From positions 62,001-126,000 of the forward strand of contig NZ_JACXWX010000014.1 of NCBI RefSeq assembly GCF_014764505.1: a stretch of 64,000 nucleotides of DNA, in the 5' to 3' direction. Source of the DNA: Phormidium tenue FACHB-886. Its GTDB lineage: Bacteria > Cyanobacteriota > Cyanobacteriia > Elainellales > Elainellaceae. This document shows, piece by piece, positions 1-7,176 of the stretch. The position numbers and the translations under genes were made by a program. Position 1 is the stretch's first letter; every line of letters begins with the position of its first letter. The notes under the pieces are model-generated. The model was not told where the DNA came from. It saw nothing but the letters and a program-made list of their open reading frames with translations, and made no database searches.

Positions 1-1
1 G

Positions 2-133
2 TCTGCACTGCAAGCTGTCTTGCGCGTTGAAGTATCGATATTGCATGTGCAACTCTACAACTACTCGATGTCTGCGTTGATAGAGAACGAGAACATGAAG
101 AATCGACAACGAACAGATTACTTAGCACCCTAG
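2..133 (+). CDS. C-terminal end of an unidentified gene entering from the left edge
   Basis: A frame is open from base 2 to a TAG at 131-133, giving 43 codons. It carries a plausible protein end (helical stretch ...LRVEVSILHVQLYNYS, then a charged tail). The other two plus frames close early. I do not recognise the family. From 134 to 330 I see no gene, only the approach to the minus-strand LuxR-type gene that ends at 331. It could be chance openness; no start is visible because the window cuts it. Confidence 0.35.
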   Translation, partial: SALQAVLRVEVSILHVQLYNYSMSALIENENMKNRQRTDYLAP

Positions 134-330
134 AGGCTAGATCTTAAGTGTTTTGTATTGGTAGCTACGAAAGCTTGAAGTCTAACGCTTGGATCAGGTC
201 TGCACTAAGAGGGATGCGCGATCGGTAGGATTTGAGCGTTGCACCTGTCGATTTTAACAGGTTGTCCCTGCAAATCAAGAAATTGGTTGTCTGCTGTTCC
301 GTCGCTATGCACACCACATGAACCAGCAAC

Positions 331-1788
331 TTAAATCCAGCCTTTTTTCACTGCATCGTGCAATGCTTGAAACCGAGTGCGGGCTTTCAGCTTGCTCAGC
401 ACATTGTTGAGATGAAATTTGACAGTGCTCTCGCTGATCACAAGCTGCTGCGCAATATCTCGATCGCGTAACCCCTGAGCCAGCAAGCCCAGAATCTCGC
501 GCTCACGCTCTGAAGGAGAAGGGGTGTCATCCACAGCAGAAATTCCCCAGAATTCGCCCCGCTCTACTGCCTCAATTACCTGCTGGAGTTGCTCTGGAGT
601 AATCGATAGGTCAACTACAGCGTTGATGCCACTGGGAACTCGATCGGCTCCCTGCTGAATCCAGACGGTGCGCTGTGCTGTGCCGATCTGGGTCGCATCA
701 TCCGTTAGCAGCGGTACATCTTGGCGATTGCTACTGTCGATCTGCAAGCCTGCAGTATAGGCGAGCTGCCTGAAGGCAAGCTGTAGCACAGGCTGACGGC
801 AGCGAATTTGCACCAGGGTTCTCAGAATGGAGCGGGGATAGGGAAGTTTAATGAGCACCTGAATCACTCTTTGATTCGCACCCACTTGACTTTGCAATAT
901 CCCCCCTAAGCAGGCCACCATCAAGGGCAAGATACCGCTGTGCGATTGCACCCAATCTTCCGAGGAAGTAGAGGCTTGGCTAGCTACTACCCCTGCTTCC
1001 AGCGCCACAAACTCAGTCTGGTAAATCAAACGGCAGTGGCTACAGCCCATGCTTTTTAACACTTCAACGGCTTGCAGAAACACGTAGTGATAGGGCAAAG
1101 TCAACGGCTGCTCTGTGCCAATGAGTGTCAAGCGCACCGACCCTAGCAGCGCTGCTAGCTGATCGGAGAGGGCAACTGTGCCTGTGGCGGTTGGCAGTTC
1201 CAATATCTGCTGCTGGCGTTGGGTTTGCAAACGAACCTGGTAGCGAGTTGCCGTTTCCAGGACGATCGCCACCGTCGTACATAGCCCTTGCAGCACCTCT
1301 AAAAACTCAGGGGTCAGCACCGAGCGGCTAAAGGCAGCCAGCACTCCAATCACCCGAACAGAGGCATCAGTACTGCCGCGATCGCCTACCAGCAGCGGAA
1401 AGCCCGCAAACCCTCGAATTCCGTTAGCGATCGCCCACTCCCGATCTTTGACCCAAGCCTCTTCTGCTAAATGATTGCTGAGAAACGCCACGCGATTTTG
1501 AGCAATCTTGCCAACCTTGTAAGCACCAAGCGGCACTCTGGCAAAAGAGCCATTTAATCGGGTAGATAGCCCTGAAGAAGCCACCAAGCGCAACGCTGCT
1601 TGATCTGGCTCCATCAGCCAAATTCGGGCAAAGACGCAGTTAAATCGATCGATCAAGCCTTCTGTGGTTTGGTGAGCGATCGCTTCTGGCTCCAGATAGC
1701 CAGAAAAACTTTCAACGATCTCGTTCGCCCGCTGTAAGTCATACAGCAGCCGCGCTGGATCCAGACTGCTGGAGATCAGGTCGGACAC
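331..1788 (-). CDS. GAF-domain LuxR-family transcriptional regulator
   Basis: 485 residues from a GTG start at 1788. Residues about 15-185 look like a GAF sensor domain (ends ...GFAGFPLLVG... and a long closing helix). The last 65 residues are a NarL/LuxR helix-turn-helix: SEREREILGLLAQGLRDRDI, then STVKFHLNNVLSKLKA. The stretch before the HTH (about 330-415) ends in SITPEQLQQVIEAVERGE. That resembles the last helix of a receiver domain, but I see no phospho-acceptor aspartate, so it may be a degenerate receiver. Likely role: cytosolic DNA-binding regulator responding to a ligand or redox cue through GAF. No cognate kinase or operon partner is adjacent. The GTG start has no clear Shine-Dalgarno sequence, so the true start may differ. 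Confidence 0.85.
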   Translation of the reverse strand: MSDLISSSLDPARLLYDLQRANEIVESFSGYLEPEAIAHQTTEGLIDRFNCVFARIWLMEPDQAALRLVASSGLSTRLNGSFARVPLGAYKVGKIAQNRVAFLSNHLAEEAWVKDREWAIANGIRGFAGFPLLVGDRGSTDASVRVIGVLAAFSRSVLTPEFLEVLQGLCTTVAIVLETATRYQVRLQTQRQQQILELPTATGTVALSDQLAALLGSVRLTLIGTEQPLTLPYHYVFLQAVEVLKSMGCSHCRLIYQTEFVALEAGVVASQASTSSEDWVQSHSGILPLMVACLGGILQSQVGANQRVIQVLIKLPYPRSILRTLVQIRCRQPVLQLAFRQLAYTAGLQIDSSNRQDVPLLTDDATQIGTAQRTVWIQQGADRVPSGINAVVDLSITPEQLQQVIEAVERGEFWGISAVDDTPSPSEREREILGLLAQGLRDRDIAQQLVISESTVKFHLNNVLSKLKARTRFQALHDAVKKGWI

Positions 1789-1944
1789 GCTAGATCACTA
1801 TGAAAATCATTATCACTTTAAGCATAGACTTTACGTAATGCTGTATTGATAAATACGGGTTTGCTGGTCTGCCATCCGGTGAAGGGACAAAAACTCTACT
1901 ACCTTAGCCTTACTTCTGCTAAAGCTAAGTGATCCTCGTATAGA

Positions 1945-2012
1945 TCAGGACAAGTTTTTGTGTAGAAGCCCCATGTAGCAGAGCTTTTACACAAAAAAGA
2001 TTTCAATCTAAG
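1945..2012 (+). repeat. 68-bp hairpin-forming interspersed repeat, copy 1
   Basis: This stretch reappears inverted at 39247-39315 with about 60 of 69 positions identical, including TCAGGACAAGTTTTT at one end and AGATTTCAATCTAAG at the other. The arms TTTTTGTGTA (1954-1963) and TACACAAAAA (1988-1997) can pair. It lies in the 354-base gap between the divergent LuxR-type and S10 genes; I see no small gene in that gap. Confidence 0.75.
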
Positions 2013-2112
2013 CGCAGAGCGCCATACAATTCACGGCAGCGTTTAAGAGTACATTGTTCTAACATTTTTGGTTGGGAGGGACGATCTACACTCCTCTCAA
2101 CCCCAAACTTGT

Positions 2113-2140
2113 AAATTGTCAGGTCTAAATTGTCAGGTCA
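2113..2140 (+). repeat. 14-bp direct tandem duplication next to the S10 gene start
   Basis: AAATTGTCAGGTC followed by T, then the same 13 bases followed by A, occupy 2113-2126 and 2127-2140, directly before the ATG at 2143. It sits where the ribosome-binding region should be. No better Shine-Dalgarno sequence is visible. Confidence 0.8.
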
Positions 2141-2142
2141 AT

Positions 2143-3630
2143 ATGTCCGATACTCCTTCACCCACCACCCGTCAGGGCAGCACCACCGAGCATACTCTGG
2201 CTTTGCCCGATCGTCAGCTCCGCTACACTGCCACAGCCGCATGGCAACCGCTGTTCGATCAGGAAAAGCCCACTGCCGAAATGTTTCATGTTGCCTATCT
2301 GGCAGAAGGGAATGCACCGCAGCGCCCCTTAACGTTTGTGTTTAACGGCGGTCCGGGGGCTGCCTCTGCCTATTTACACATGGGCGCACTGGGACCCATG
2401 CGGATCGCCTTTGGTGAAAACGGCAACCTCCCTAAACCACCAGTCCGGCTGGTGGATAATTTGGAGAGCTGGCTGAGCTTTACGGATCTGGTGTTTATCG
2501 ATCCGATCGGCACAGGCTTTAGCCGCAGTTTGCCGTCTGATAAGGAGGCTCAAGAGAAAGCAGACGAGAAAGGCAAATCTCCTGAAGCAGAGCTACCTAA
2601 AGAAACAGAATTTTGGGAAGTCGAGCGCGACCTCAAGGCATTAGGCGAGTTTATTCAGCGGTTTTTGTCTCGGCAAAAGCGCTGGCTCTCGCCGATCTTC
2701 ATTGCTGGAGAGAGCTATGGCGGTTTTCGAGTGGCAAAGCTCGCCCGTAAACTACAGCAGGAGTTTGGCGTGGGGCTATCGGGCGCAATTTTGATCTCGC
2801 CGGCGCTGGAGTTTAGTCTGCTGGGCGGCAGCGACTACAACCTGACCGCTTGGGCAACGCTGCTGCCTTCTTTGGCGGCTGCCGCAGCGCATCACGATCG
2901 CGCTGAGTGGGCAGGCGAACGGGGGGATGCGGTGGCGCATCGAACCACCGCCGAACAGTTTGCCCGCAGAACGCTGATTCCTTTGCTGGCAGAAACGCTC
3001 ACACCTGACGAACGACAAGCTGCCTACAAACAGCTTGCAGGTTTAACGGGGCTGCCGCTGGCTTTGGTTGAAAAGCACGCCGGACGAATTGGCATTGAAG
3101 TATTCTCCAGGGAGCTGTTGCGCGATCGCCAGCGGATCGTCGGGCTGTATGATGCTTCTATCACGGCGATCGATCCCTTTCCCGATCGGCTGCTCTATGA
3201 AGGGACTGACCCCACTTTAGATGGACTCGATCGGCTGTTTACGGGAGCGATTAACAGCCACCTGCGCGATACGCTAGGGATTGAAACAGATTTGAGCTAT
3301 AACTTACTGAACCTGGAAACCTTCAAAGCCTGGAAGTTTGATATGAAGGGTGAGCTGAAGCAGGGGTTTATTGGGGCAGTGGATGATTTGCGGGCTGGCA
3401 TGTCGCTCAATCCCTACATGCAGGTGTATATTACCCACGGATTTTTTGATCTAGTGACGCCTTACTTTGCCTCTAATCATCTGGCAGATTTGATGCGGCT
3501 TGATCCCGAAATTCGCCCCAATTTAACGCTGAAGCATTTCCAAGGTGGACACATGTTTTACGCGTGGGACGAGTCGCGGCAGCAGTGGTTTGCTGAGACG
3601 AAGGCATTTTATCAAAAGGCAATTGCATAA
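2143..3630 (+). CDS. peptidase S10-like serine carboxypeptidase family protein
   Basis: 495 residues. The S10 alpha/beta-hydrolase landmarks are present in order: FNGGPGAAS (oxyanion/substrate region), FIDPIGTGFS, the nucleophile motif GESYGG with Ser191, GFFDLVTP with Asp436, and QGGHMFY with His470. The full Ser-Asp-His triad is therefore intact. I prefer the ATG at 2143. The same frame is open 25 codons further up, to a TTG at 2068, but that part is low-complexity and overlaps a tandem duplication. There is no signal peptide, so it is probably cytosolic, unlike eukaryotic vacuolar carboxypeptidases. A charged insert follows the second motif (about residues 125-150). It is a stand-alone gene followed by a hairpin. 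The natural substrate is unknown; peptide C-terminal hydrolysis is inferred from the family. Confidence 0.88.
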   Translation: MSDTPSPTTRQGSTTEHTLALPDRQLRYTATAAWQPLFDQEKPTAEMFHVAYLAEGNAPQRPLTFVFNGGPGAASAYLHMGALGPMRIAFGENGNLPKPPVRLVDNLESWLSFTDLVFIDPIGTGFSRSLPSDKEAQEKADEKGKSPEAELPKETEFWEVERDLKALGEFIQRFLSRQKRWLSPIFIAGESYGGFRVAKLARKLQQEFGVGLSGAILISPALEFSLLGGSDYNLTAWATLLPSLAAAAAHHDRAEWAGERGDAVAHRTTAEQFARRTLIPLLAETLTPDERQAAYKQLAGLTGLPLALVEKHAGRIGIEVFSRELLRDRQRIVGLYDASITAIDPFPDRLLYEGTDPTLDGLDRLFTGAINSHLRDTLGIETDLSYNLLNLETFKAWKFDMKGELKQGFIGAVDDLRAGMSLNPYMQVYITHGFFDLVTPYFASNHLADLMRLDPEIRPNLTLKHFQGGHMFYAWDESRQQWFAETKAFYQKAIA

Positions 3631-3661
3631 CCATGGTGCTTCGTGCCCCAATGAAGGGCAA

Positions 3662-3704
3662 TTCTTTGATGTGTACTGCACTTCACGTGGTACACATCAA
3701 AGAA
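3662..3704 (+). terminator. hairpin after the S10 gene, probable terminator
   Basis: Perfect 15-bp arms TTCTTTGATGTGTAC (3662-3676) and its complement (3690-3704) around a 13-base loop that can itself pair CAC with GTG. It lies 31 bases after the S10 stop. There is no strong T-run, so termination is inferred from position and stem quality. Confidence 0.6.
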
Positions 3705-3807
3705 CCTATTCCTCATGCGATGGAAATCCCTATATCGCACTAGCCGCTGCAGTTTCTTCTGCTTCTTCTCTTGACTCTGTCCTTTGGGGAGACCCTAAGC
3801 TGAAAGC

Positions 3808-4626
3808 ATGAATCCTCAGCCACAAACTCTACTCTCTATCGGCAGCTTTTCCAGCGCTGCCCGTCTTTCGCTCAAAGCGTTGCGGCTTTACGACCAACTC
3901 GATCTCCTGAAGCCCAGCTACGTTGATCCTGATTCTGGCTACCGGTACTACCAGGTAACTCAACTTCAGCAGGCTCGTTTGATCCGGATGATGCGCCAGA
4001 TGGAACTGCCATTGGCAACAATTGGTCGGATATTGGTTGCTGCCCCAGCCGATGCCGAGCAGATCGTGCGCGACTGTTGGCAAGCGCGAGAAAAACAGAT
4101 GGAGCAAATCCGGCGAATGATTCCTGATCTGATTGCTTATTTACATCAAGAGGAAACTGCAATGGCACTCGAAGTGAATGTGAGAACGATCGATGCTCAG
4201 CCAATTTTGAGCATGGCTCAACGAGTCCAGGTTGAACAGCTCTCTGTCCAAATTTGTACCAGCGTGCAAATGCTTTATGAGCTAGCAAAACAGCAAAAGA
4301 ATCCCGTGGTTGGAGCGCCGTTTGGCATCTACCATGCACCTATTAATCATGATGACGACGGACCGATCGAGGTCTGTGTACCAGTACAGCATTTATCTCC
4401 CTCAACTACCGCTGACGTGACCAGCCGTATCCTGAATGGCGGCAAAGGCGCTGCGGTACTGCTTGAGGGGGAGCAATGCAAGTTTCCGACAATCTTGGCA
4501 GGCTATGATGCAGCTAGCGATTGGATTCGGCAGAACGGCTATGAGGCGATCGAGCCGCCGCGCGAAATTTGGCATCGCTCTTCTGAGCAAGAGGAACAGA
4601 TGGAAGTTGTCTGGTTATTTCGGTAG
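3808..4626 (+). CDS. MerR-family regulator with GyrI-like effector-binding domain
   Basis: 272 residues. The N-terminal winged helix (about residues 8-78) has the MerR signature: SIGSFSSAARLSLKALRLYD, then the GYRYY wing and a LIRMMRQMELPL helix. A coiled-coil dimer helix (about 80-115) follows. A C-terminal domain (about 120-272) resembles the BmrR/GyrI drug-binding fold (PVVGAPFGIYH, IEVCVPV, and a C-terminal EPPREIWH...EVVWLF). Family knowledge: such proteins bind hydrophobic or cationic compounds and distort a 19-20 bp promoter spacer to activate transcription. No drug pump is next to it; the following gene is convergent. The target is therefore unknown and may be autoregulatory. Confidence 0.88.
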   Translation: MNPQPQTLLSIGSFSSAARLSLKALRLYDQLDLLKPSYVDPDSGYRYYQVTQLQQARLIRMMRQMELPLATIGRILVAAPADAEQIVRDCWQAREKQMEQIRRMIPDLIAYLHQEETAMALEVNVRTIDAQPILSMAQRVQVEQLSVQICTSVQMLYELAKQQKNPVVGAPFGIYHAPINHDDDGPIEVCVPVQHLSPSTTADVTSRILNGGKGAAVLLEGEQCKFPTILAGYDAASDWIRQNGYEAIEPPREIWHRSSEQEEQMEVVWLFR

Positions 4627-4651
4627 AGTCCTGCCAGTCATCACGATGGCT

Positions 4652-4690
4652 ACAGCGCTTTCCGCTGAAACAAAACCAAATTATTTTTTG
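4652..4690 (+). repeat. 39-bp interspersed repeat, copy 1
   Basis: ACAGCGCTTTCCGCTGAAAC and the following A/T-rich part recur at 15711-15749 with few differences. Both copies lie just downstream of plus-strand genes and next to a hairpin, as expected for a 3'-end intergenic repeat. Confidence 0.65.
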
Positions 4691-4708
4691 AAAACTACTG
4701 TAGGATAG

Positions 4709-4746
4709 GAGCATTTTTGTGAGTAGACACACCCACAAAAATGCTC
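4709..4746. terminator. bidirectional hairpin between convergent genes
   Basis: Perfect 13-bp inverted repeat GAGCATTTTTGTG (4709-4721) / CACAAAAATGCTC (4734-4746) with a 12-base loop, located between the MerR gene and the convergent histidine kinase. The T-run lies inside the arm, so it could work in both directions. Stability is modest. Confidence 0.55.
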
Positions 4747-4828
4747 TAAGCAACTTGGCTAGAACGATACAAGTAGGCTGGTTATTTGCTGTTCGATCAG
4801 GCGGAGTGCTTCAGGTATTGCTGCAGCT

Positions 4829-6103
4829 TTAGATTAATCTGGTACTGTGCTGGAGCGGCAATGCGATCGTGAAAGTTGTTCCTATATTCAATTTGCTATC
4901 TACTTTGATTTGTCCGTTGTGCAAGTCTACAAATCGCTTTACAATATTCAATCCCAAGCCTGTACCGGGGATATTGCTGACATTTTTTCCTCGGTGAAAA
5001 GGCTCAAATAGATGCGGTAAATCTTCGCGGGGAATGCCGATGCCCTGATCGCTAACCCGCAAAATCACCTGCCCGTTCCGCTTTGACAATTGCAGACTAA
5101 TTGGACTGGAATCGTGAGAATAACGGATTGAGTTAGAGAGGATATTGGTTAGAATCGATCGCAGCAGCTTTTCATCCAGCTCGGCAATTAGATGGCGATG
5201 GCGCGTGATCACCTGGAGCGGCTGTTGGTTTGTGGTTAGCTGCAGTTCTGCCGCTAAGGCATGACAGAACTGCACGAGTTCGATGGGAGCTGGCTGAATT
5301 CTCAGCTTATCTGCCTCAATTTTGCCGATCATCAAGATGTCGTCAATCATCTGGGTCATGCGTTCTACATCCGTTTTGATCCCATTCAGATATTCTCGAC
5401 GGTGTTCGGGCGATAGCTGGGCATCATAGCGCTCTAGGGAGCAAGCTGACAGCAATATATTGTTCAGCGGATTGCGAAACTCATGACAGATAATCGCCAC
5501 AAAGCGAGACTTGAGTTCGCTGAGTTCCTGGAGCTGCTCATTTGCTTGCTGAAGTTCTGCTGTACGATCGCGGACTTTTGCCTCTAGCTCTTCGTTAGTT
5601 CGTTGCAGAACAGCTTCCGCCCACTTACGCTGGGTGATATCCTGGAATGCCACAACCGTTCCCACTAAGCTACCCTGTTCATCCTGCATCGGGGTACTGA
5701 TATATTCCACCGGAAAGCTAGAGCCATCCTTGCGCCAGAACACTTCTGTATTAGCACGATGAATTCGGCCATCCCGGAAGGCTTCATAGATCGGGCATTC
5801 GTGGACAGGATAAGGTTGACCATCTGGCTTGGAATGATGCAACACGGCATGCATCGATTTGCCAATCAGTTCCTTGACCTGCCAACCAATCATCTTAGCC
5901 GCTGCCGGATTCACAAAGGTCACTTTGCCCTGCCGGTCTAGCCCATACACCCCTTCTCCCACCGAATTGAGGATTAATTCGTGCTGGCGACGCAGGGTTT
6001 CTAAATCAGGATCGATCGGCTGAGGCAATGCAAGAGAGGGTTCGGGCTGATGAGCAGGTTGTAGCCAGTAGTACTGCCGCATGAAGTCTAAAATTGCTGA
6101 CAA
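4829..6103 (-). CDS. PAS-domain sensor histidine kinase
   Basis: 424 residues from TTG at 6103 (an ATG seven codons later, at 6082, is an equally good start). A PAS domain (about 40-160) ends in the PAC-type DITQRK. A coiled linker is followed by a HisKA dimerisation helix with phospho-acceptor His207 in IICHEFRNPLNN. The HATPase_c domain has an N box (ILTNILSNSIRYSH), DQGIGIP and GTGLGLNIV. There is no transmembrane segment, so it is cytosolic. It is divergent from the REC-AraC regulator at 6239, with only 135 bases between them, so the two probably form a two-component pair. The pair adjoins the cyanate operon, which makes that operon a candidate target (inference). Confidence 0.9.
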   Translation of the reverse strand: MSAILDFMRQYYWLQPAHQPEPSLALPQPIDPDLETLRRQHELILNSVGEGVYGLDRQGKVTFVNPAAAKMIGWQVKELIGKSMHAVLHHSKPDGQPYPVHECPIYEAFRDGRIHRANTEVFWRKDGSSFPVEYISTPMQDEQGSLVGTVVAFQDITQRKWAEAVLQRTNEELEAKVRDRTAELQQANEQLQELSELKSRFVAIICHEFRNPLNNILLSACSLERYDAQLSPEHRREYLNGIKTDVERMTQMIDDILMIGKIEADKLRIQPAPIELVQFCHALAAELQLTTNQQPLQVITRHRHLIAELDEKLLRSILTNILSNSIRYSHDSSPISLQLSKRNGQVILRVSDQGIGIPREDLPHLFEPFHRGKNVSNIPGTGLGLNIVKRFVDLHNGQIKVDSKLNIGTTFTIALPLQHSTRLI

Positions 6104-6209
6104 TAGAGCGCGATCGCTGGAGGTCTGTATTCTATTACACGATCAAGACCTTTCAGTACCGCTAAAAACAGGAGTTAAAGACTAAGCTACATCACTCGGG
6201 TCATCCTGT

Positions 6210-6241
6210 GAATCAGGCTGCTATGGAATCAGGCTGCTATG
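6210..6241 (+). repeat. 16-bp tandem duplication spanning the regulator start codon
   Basis: The unit GAATCAGGCTGCTATG occurs at 6210-6225 and 6226-6241. Each copy ends in an ATG. The two ATGs (6223 and 6239) are 16 bases apart and so in different frames; only the second opens the regulator gene. Confidence 0.85.
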
Positions 6242-7003
6242 ACGAAAGTTTTAGTAATTGAAGATGAGGCACAGACCCGCAGCATTTTTATGAAATGTTT
6301 AGCCTTTGAAGGGTTTTGTGCAATCGAGGCTGAAAATGGCGCGATCGGGGTGAAGCTAGCTCAGACTCACCTGCCTGATTTAATCATTTGCGACATCATG
6401 ATGCCCAATATGGATGGCTACGGTGTTCTATCGGCAGTGCGTTGCCATCGCTCTACTGCCGCGATTCCGTTCATTTTTTTGACGGCAAAGGTGACGATGC
6501 CGGACCTGCGCCAAGGCATGGAAATGGGTGCAGATGACTACCTGACCAAACCTTGTAGCGTAGAACAATTTCTAGCTGCGATTACAACTCGCTTGGAACG
6601 CCACGTCCAATTAAGAGATTGTTTGAGCGTTTCTGCAGCAACCAGCCAGCCAACGGCTAGAATCTTTCCGGACTGTCCTCGCCTGTCTCAGGTGTTTGAC
6701 TTCATCGAAGCAAACTACCACCAGCCCATTAGCCTCGGGGATGTTGCCCAAGCAGCGGGCTACTCCCCTGCCTACTTGACGAATTTGGTGCAAGAGCTGA
6801 CCGGATACAGCATTAAGCGCTGGATTACCGAACGACGGATGGCACAAGCCAGACAGCTTCTGCGCGAAACAGACCACCCCGTGCGGCAGATCGCTGAAGT
6901 GAGCGGCTACCCGGATGTGGGCTATTTTACTCGCCAGTTTCGGCAGCTGCATGGCGATCCGCCCCAGTCGTGGCGCAACTCTATTCGCCTGCGATCGGCA
7001 TAG
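6239..7003 (+). CDS. response regulator with AraC-type DNA-binding domain
   Basis: 254 residues. The receiver domain (1-120) has the acidic pair ED at 8-9, phospho-acceptor Asp52 in ICDIMMPNMDG, and the conserved Lys in DDYLTKP. The C-terminal AraC/XylS domain (about 150-248) has two helix-turn-helix units: ISLGDVAQAAGYSPAYLTNL and the conserved HPVRQIAEVSGYPDVGYFTR. This is a typical phosphorylation-controlled activator. It is divergent to the histidine kinase at 4829-6103. The 173-base gap to cynA contains no other gene, so read-through or direct regulation of the cyanate operon is plausible but unproven. The ATG at 6239 lies within a 16-bp duplication, and no strong ribosome-binding site is visible. 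Confidence 0.92.
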   Translation: MTKVLVIEDEAQTRSIFMKCLAFEGFCAIEAENGAIGVKLAQTHLPDLIICDIMMPNMDGYGVLSAVRCHRSTAAIPFIFLTAKVTMPDLRQGMEMGADDYLTKPCSVEQFLAAITTRLERHVQLRDCLSVSAATSQPTARIFPDCPRLSQVFDFIEANYHQPISLGDVAQAAGYSPAYLTNLVQELTGYSIKRWITERRMAQARQLLRETDHPVRQIAEVSGYPDVGYFTRQFRQLHGDPPQSWRNSIRLRSA

Positions 7004-7176
7004 CAGCTGAGATGATCCGCCATCCACACAGGTAAGCCCTCGACAGCACACCAGCCGCAAGATCGAAAGAAAATCCCATTCTTGCGAAAACCAGTCCAAT
7101 GCGATCGCAGCAGATGTCCTGATACTGTGCAAAGCAACAAACCCAGTTCTTTTCTGATTAGGAGTCGGAGCAGCGT

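Noticed and set aside
2068-2142. 25-codon N-terminal extension of the S10 protein from a TTG
   Set aside because: Not family-like, overlaps a 14-bp tandem duplication; the ATG at 2143 is the better start.
3872-4339. 155-codon minus-strand frame across the MerR gene
   Set aside because: Lies opposite a clear MerR/GyrI gene, has no family motifs and a composition typical of antisense shadows.
6127-6140. NtcA-like site between the kinase and the AraC-type regulator
   Set aside because: Spacing is wrong: GTA and TAC are six bases apart, or the second half is CAC at eight.
7032-7045. NtcA-like site upstream of cynA (GTA-N8-ACA)
   Set aside because: Only one half matches the GTA-N8-TAC consensus, and it is not followed by a clear -10 hexamer at the right distance.
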